This document shows positions 6,366-9,177 of a stretch of DNA of 9,177 bases, one piece after another. A program made the translations under genes and the position numbers. This DNA is from an uncultured Verrucomicrobiota bacterium. Lineage in GTDB: Bacteria > Verrucomicrobiota > Kiritimatiellia > RFP12 > UBA1067. The stretch covers positions 1 to 9,177 of the forward strand of contig CALCDB010000160.1 in the NCBI GenBank assembly GCA_937901395.1. Direction: 5' to 3'. The first letter of the stretch is position 1. Each line of letters begins with the position of its first letter. The notes under the pieces were generated by a model. The model did no database searches and was not told the origin of the DNA. It saw only the letters and a program-made list of their open reading frames with translations.

Positions 6366-7007
6366 ATGGAAAAATTAGTTGAGTGTATCACGAACCATGT
6401 TGCAGCCAATTTCATTGCGAATTGTTTGCTATCTTGCGGGTATCGTCCGGCAATGGTAGAGGAGCCATCGGATGCGGAGGAGTTGGTGAAATATGCCGGG
6501 GCGGTGTTAATCAATTTGGGGACGGTGGACGAGCGGCAGGCAGAGGCGATGCGTAGGGCGGCGAAGGCGGCGAGAGCGGCGAAGGTTCCGTGGGTATTGG
6601 ATCCAGTCGGAGTGCAGTATCTTTCTTATCGACGCGAATTGGCGAAGGAGTTGCTCAAATACAAGCCGGCAATCATTCATGGAAATGCGCGAGAAATCGC
6701 CACGTTGCGTCCAAGAGGAATGGTAGTTCTGACGAGTGGGAAGGTGGATAGGATACGAGGAGCGAAAGGGGAGTTGGTTGAGGTTCGCGGAGGCAGCGAG
6801 TCGTTGCAGTCGGTTACTGCCACGGGGTGCGTATTGGGGGCGTTATGCGCGGCGTTGTTGGCGGATGGGATTTCCCCGATGGTCGCGGCGGAGCGTGCAT
6901 CACGGGCGATGAAGACGGCGGGGAGCGAGGCCGCCAAGGTGGCGAAGGGAATTGGCAGCTTCAAGGTGGAGTTGGTGAATGAGTTGGAGAGGGGATGGAG
7001 AGAATAG
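6366..7007 (+). CDS. thiM: Hydroxyethylthiazole kinase, short form
   Basis: ThiM phosphorylates 4-methyl-5-(2-hydroxyethyl)thiazole for thiamin salvage in the cytoplasm. The family signature is clear: CITNHVAANFIANCLL at the start, LINLGTVDERQAEAM, PWVLDPVGV, IIHGNAREIATL (HGN at 105-107), and TATGC at 151-155 matching the GTGC anion-hole/cysteine motif (one Gly replaced by Ala). It has 213 residues, against 262 for E. coli ThiM. Recalled alignment shows ~20 residues missing at the N-terminus and ~31 missing in one block right after the HGNAREIATL motif, where the normal GVDS...LA region should be. The start is firm: an in-frame stop lies at 6342-6344 with no other start codon between, and a strong Shine-Dalgarno precedes ATG. 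The stop TAG directly abuts the GTG of thiE. The short form is probably a trimmed but working enzyme, though activity is unproven. Confidence 0.85.
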   Translation: MEKLVECITNHVAANFIANCLLSCGYRPAMVEEPSDAEELVKYAGAVLINLGTVDERQAEAMRRAAKAARAAKVPWVLDPVGVQYLSYRRELAKELLKYKPAIIHGNAREIATLRPRGMVVLTSGKVDRIRGAKGELVEVRGGSESLQSVTATGCVLGALCAALLADGISPMVAAERASRAMKTAGSEAAKVAKGIGSFKVELVNELERGWRE

Positions 7008-7640
7008 GTGGAGATTGATTATAGAGTATATTTGGTTACGGATGAGCCCTCGCGGTATCGTGGGGATTGGTTGGATAATGTTCGCGCGGCGGTCGAGGGC
7101 GGGGTAACATGCGTTCAATACAGGGATACGGAAAGTGAATTTAGCAGGCAATACGAGAGGATTCTCGCGTTGCGCGATGCGATTGGCGGCGTTCCGATAA
7201 TCGTAAACAACGATGCGGAATTGGCCAAGGCGGTCAAGGCGCAAGGGGTGCATGTGGGGCAGCGTGATATGTCGCCAAAGGCGGTGCGGGGCATCGTTGG
7301 GGAGGTTTGCGAGATTGGTCTTTCGATAACCGAGCTGTCGCAAGTGGCGGCGATAGATAGGGGAGTGGTTGATGTGGTGGGGATAGGACCGGTGTTCGAT
7401 GCGCGCAAGACGAAGGCGGATGCGGCGGAGGCGATGGGGCTTATGGGCTTGAGGGAGATCGTGAGCGCGACTCAGGGGATAAGGAACTGCGCGATTGGGG
7501 GCATCACATTGGAGAATGCAGAGGAGATAATAGCGCAGGGAGCGCAGGGGCTGGCGCTGGTAAGTGAATTTTCGCAAGCGGAGGATGCGTATGGAGTTGC
7601 AAAGAAGTTGCGGATGTTGTTTGACAATCGCGGGCAGTGA
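7008..7640 (+). CDS. thiE: Thiamin-phosphate synthase, divergent active site
   Basis: ThiE joins the thiazole phosphate made by ThiM and the pyrimidine pyrophosphate made by ThiD to give thiamin phosphate. The protein has 210 residues, normal for the family, and keeps the TIM-barrel landmarks YLVTDE, GGVTCVQYRD, GVHVGQRDM, GIGPVF, AIGGIT and LVSEF. The GTG start lies directly after the thiM stop, 7 bases behind GGATGGAG. Compared with B. subtilis ThiE as I recall it, several ligand-binding positions differ: QYRDT at 37-41 keeps Gln and Arg but has Thr41 in place of the usual Lys; VNND at 66-69 has Asn68 in place of the Mg-binding Asp; and the GPxxPTxTK loop reads GPVFDARKTK, keeping Thr135-Lys136 but losing the first Thr. 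Asp87 is retained. The operon position supports ThiE; altered kinetics or a TenI-like role cannot be excluded. Confidence 0.83.
   Translation: MEIDYRVYLVTDEPSRYRGDWLDNVRAAVEGGVTCVQYRDTESEFSRQYERILALRDAIGGVPIIVNNDAELAKAVKAQGVHVGQRDMSPKAVRGIVGEVCEIGLSITELSQVAAIDRGVVDVVGIGPVFDARKTKADAAEAMGLMGLREIVSATQGIRNCAIGGITLENAEEIIAQGAQGLALVSEFSQAEDAYGVAKKLRMLFDNRGQ
7580..7584 (+). promoter_or_regulatory. Ribosome binding site that decides the thiD start
   Basis: GGAGG, inside the 3' part of thiE, stands 6 bases before ATG 7591. It lies too close to ATG 7585 and downstream of GTG 7564. This favours 7591 and gives a protein of the length typical for ThiD. Confidence 0.7.
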
Positions 7641-8391
7641 TAGCGGCGGCAATGCGGGCGTGCAGGCGGACTTGCGCGTATTCCATGATTATCGTCTCCA
7701 TGGCTGCACGGTATTCGCGGCGTTGACCGCGCAAAATCCATTCGGGGTAGCGGCGATTCACGAGTTGCCCAGTAGTTTCGTAGGGGAGCAATTGAGGGCG
7801 GTTTTGGGAACTTATGATATCAAGGCGATGAAGACGGGGATGTTGGCGAATGCGGAGACGATCGAGAGGGTAGCGCAAGAGCTTAGGGGGTATGGAGCGA
7901 TTAAGAAGGTGATCGATCCAGTGATGGTGGCGACGAGTGGCGCGAGATTGATTTCGGAGGCGGCGATCGAGACCCTAAAGCGCGAACTGTTACCAATCGC
8001 CACGATAATAACGCCGAATCTTCCCGAGGCGAGGGCGCTATGCGGGAAAGAATCGGGCGAGGCGCGGGAGTTGTCGGAGGAATTATCGCAGCGTTTCGGT
8101 ACGGCGGTATTGGTAAAGGGCGGGCATAGTCAGGGAGCGAGCGCGGTGGATGTGCTATACGATGGCAACGAGGCGCATGAATTCGCGTTGGAGTGGATCG
8201 GGAAGCCGATTTCCACGCACGGCACCGGTTGTTCGCTCGCAGCGGCGATAACGGCGGAATTGGCGCAGGGACGAGCGTTGGCGGAGGCGATTGCGGGGGC
8301 GAAGAATTACGTGCATAGGGCGATTGCCAATTCATATTACGTCGGAAAGGATTGCGGGGTATTGGGGTGGGGAGGGGAGAGAGAAGGTTGA
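7591..8391 (+). CDS. thiD: Hydroxymethylpyrimidine (phosphate) kinase
   Basis: ThiD phosphorylates hydroxymethylpyrimidine and then its monophosphate to the pyrophosphate used by ThiE. With the ATG 7591 start it has 266 residues, the same as E. coli ThiD. Ribokinase-fold motifs are in order: TIAGSDSGGNAGVQADL from residue 12, CTVFAALTAQN, VIDPVMVATSG, ITPNLPEA, VLVKGGHS, and the anion hole HGTGCSLAAAI with Cys214 as the expected catalytic cysteine. The first 50 bases overlap the end of thiE in another frame, an unusually long overlap that implies tight translational coupling and fixes the gene order. With thiM and thiE it makes a complete precursor-salvage route; the absence of thiC and thiG nearby suggests salvage rather than synthesis, as far as this window shows. 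A pyridoxal kinase of the same fold is possible but disfavoured by context. Confidence 0.92.
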   Translation: MELQRSCGCCLTIAGSDSGGNAGVQADLRVFHDYRLHGCTVFAALTAQNPFGVAAIHELPSSFVGEQLRAVLGTYDIKAMKTGMLANAETIERVAQELRGYGAIKKVIDPVMVATSGARLISEAAIETLKRELLPIATIITPNLPEARALCGKESGEARELSEELSQRFGTAVLVKGGHSQGASAVDVLYDGNEAHEFALEWIGKPISTHGTGCSLAAAITAELAQGRALAEAIAGAKNYVHRAIANSYYVGKDCGVLGWGGEREG

Positions 8392-8414
8392 GGTTTAAGG
8401 ATGGATGCTGGAGG

Positions 8415-8444
8415 TTGTAATGCGCGAAGAAAATATGATATACT
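8415..8444 (+). promoter_or_regulatory. Extended -10 promoter for the dehydrogenase-like gene
   Basis: TTGTAA (8415-8420) and TATACT (8439-8444) are 18 bases apart, with TGA directly before the -10 box. This is the same architecture as the thi promoter (18-base spacer, TGn), which supports this segment belonging to the same genome. A strong Shine-Dalgarno GGAGG (8461-8465) follows, 7 bases before ATG 8473. Confidence 0.6.
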
Positions 8445-8472
8445 ATTTCACGGACAGTTTGGAGGAAAATTT

Positions 8473-8538
8473 ATGGAATTAAAAATTACCTGTATCCCCG
8501 GTGACGGTATTGGACCGGAAGTCGTTGAGCAGGCAGTC
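8473..8538 (+). pseudogene. 5' fragment of an isocitrate/isopropylmalate dehydrogenase-type gene, cut at a join
   Basis: The first ~22 codons read MELKITCIPGDGIGPEVVEQ-AV, the N-terminal strand and glycine-rich GDGIGPEV motif that opens the isocitrate / 3-isopropylmalate / tartrate dehydrogenase family. A normal member runs to ~330-420 residues. Here the family resemblance stops within 8524-8538, where the opposite strand begins to code for a TIG-domain protein. The open frame continues by chance to TAG at 8707-8709 without family features. Promoter and ribosome binding site are intact, so the gene was probably whole in its native genome. Which dehydrogenase it is cannot be decided from 22 residues. 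Confidence 0.65.
8524..8538. other. Probable chimeric or rearrangement junction
   Basis: The 15-base segment GTTGAGCAGGCAGTC can be read both as VEQAV of the dehydrogenase on the + strand and as the end of the TIG-domain frame on the - strand. Dehydrogenase features end here and antisense Bacteroidales-style coding begins, so two source sequences probably met over this short shared stretch. Confidence 0.6.
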
Positions 8539-8949
8539 ATAGTTGTAGAAGTTCTCGACGAGTGCCTCGCCACCAGCAGTGTTGAGCACGAGGGTCGTGC
8601 CGCTGCCCTTGGTAGGAACTGCCTGGAACATGAAGGAAACCTCAGCACCTGTCTCCTCATCGACCGTGATGCCTGTGGCAGGAATAGTCACGTCACCATA
8701 GGTAATTGACTTGACCTGCATAAGCTCTGTACCTGTGATGGTTACGCACTCACCAATCTCAGGCATATCAGAAGAGATGAAGCTGATGACAGGCTTGGCC
8801 AGGTTCGAAGCGTAGGCAAAGTAGCGTGTGCCGGCAGCGCACTCCAGGACGATGGTGCCTGACTTGTAAGGCAGTTCTGGTACGGTGACATCAACGATCG
8901 AGCTGACCTCGTAGCGCATATTCTTGGTGTCAAGGTAGCGCTCGGTCTT
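8536..8949 (-). CDS. Partial IPT/TIG-domain surface protein, Bacteroidales style
   Basis: Read on the - strand, this internal fragment of ~138 residues shows a full IPT/TIG immunoglobulin-like domain: KPVISFISSDMPEIGECVTI, TGTELMQVKSITYGDVTIP, then SFMFQAVPTKGSGTTLVLNT and AGGEALVENFYNYD. Before it lies YEVSSIVDVTVPELPYKSGT followed by an aromatic-rich RYFAYASN. Such domains occur in outer-membrane glycan-binding proteins of polysaccharide utilisation loci (SusE/F-like or IPT/TIG lipoproteins) in Prevotella and Bacteroides. Codon preferences (GAG, AAG, ACA, GGT, TCT) differ from the thi and htpX genes. Both ends are artificial: the open frame extends into antisense of the dehydrogenase on one side and into AT-rich DNA on the other, where protein resemblance ends. 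The upstream boundary near 8949 is approximate. It probably does not belong to the organism that owns positions 1-8500. Confidence 0.7.
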
Positions 8950-9000
8950 GCTGATGTTGAATGTTCTGTTGCAATCATAAAGAATGTTACCAGCCGTAAA

Positions 9001-9177
9001 ATGGGTAAAAAGGACATTATCAAAATCGAATGTCCAATTGAGACACTTGACCTTGATATTCTTGGATTTATTGATCACAATATTACTGTTAATGTAATTA
9101 AGGATGGCGAGATAGTTGCAAAGAAGGAACTTAAGCTTCCTAAAGAAATAGAAAAGAATCTTGTGGAATATCAAAGT
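9001..9177 (+). CDS. Partial unknown AT-rich coding frame leaving the window
   Basis: From ATG 9001 the + strand frame stays open to the window edge for 59 codons: MGKKDIIKIECPIETLDLDI at the start, KDGEIVAKKELKLPKEIEKN near the end. The composition is protein-like (alternating charged and hydrophobic residues, codons GAA, AAG, CTT, ATT, GTT), which suggests real coding in an AT-rich genome. No Shine-Dalgarno precedes the ATG, and the frame is also open upstream past 8941 (LGLADVECSVAIIKNVTSRK), so the true start may lie earlier or be lost at the second join. I do not recognise the family. The competing - strand frame over the same bases is rich in Asn, Ile, Phe and Lys without domain features and looks like a shadow. 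Confidence 0.4.
   Translation, partial: MGKKDIIKIECPIETLDLDILGFIDHNITVNVIKDGEIVAKKELKLPKEIEKNLVEYQS

Noticed and set aside
6184..6378. A + strand frame of 64 codons containing SYAKATEDK
   Set aside because: It runs over the hairpin repeat and the thi promoter and has no protein-like conservation cues; it is a repeat-derived shadow.
8401..8472. Upstream ATG start (8401) for the dehydrogenase-like frame
   Set aside because: It precedes the predicted promoter -10 box and family proteins begin at the MELKIT position, which has its own strong ribosome binding site.
8950..9174. N-terminal half of the - strand TIG frame as a real protein part
   Set aside because: It has no domain resemblance and lies opposite a more convincing + strand coding frame.

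Overview
The main part of this window (about 1-8500) reads as one stretch of a moderately GC-rich Gram-negative chromosome, probably a host- or gut-associated uncultured bacterium. The lineage cannot be fixed from the sequence. A Verrucomicrobiota/Kiritimatiellota-like origin is only a guess, based on gene style and the repeat-rich spacer. Genes are tightly packed on the + strand with stop/start overlaps.

Layout: (1) the C-terminal end of a CstA-like membrane transporter overlaps (2) a secreted protein that joins an Fn3-like domain, a HCxxGxDRTG tyrosine phosphatase and a two-motif aspartyl-protease-like module; this in turn overlaps (3) an HtpX-type M48 membrane protease. After a 48-base gap come (4) a CDP-glycerol glycerophosphotransferase-like enzyme and (5) a Wzx-type polysaccharide flippase, a surface-polysaccharide pair with visibly lower GC. 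(6) The 565-base spacer 5801-6365 is packed with repeats. It holds a strictly 22-bp-periodic, mosaic tandem array (5800-6063, fading to about 6129), a short 9-bp-period repeat and a hairpin repeat, followed by a good promoter. (7) That promoter drives a compact thiamin salvage operon thiM-thiE-thiD, with ThiE and ThiD overlapping by 50 bases. This operon salvages hydroxyethylthiazole and hydroxymethylpyrimidine and joins them to thiamin phosphate. No thiC or thiG is seen, and no TPP riboswitch.

The last ~650 bases do not read as one genome. A new promoter and ribosome binding site start an isocitrate/isopropylmalate-dehydrogenase-type gene at 8473, but after about 22 codons it runs into an antisense IPT/TIG-domain fragment of Bacteroidales (Prevotella-like) style (8536 to about 8949). 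From about 8950-9000 this gives way to an AT-rich + strand reading frame that leaves the window. This is most simply a chimeric contig end.

The most unusual items are the 22-bp half-unit mosaic array, the phosphatase/aspartyl-protease fusion beside HtpX, an unusually short ThiM, and a ThiE that has lost several residues normally used in the active site.
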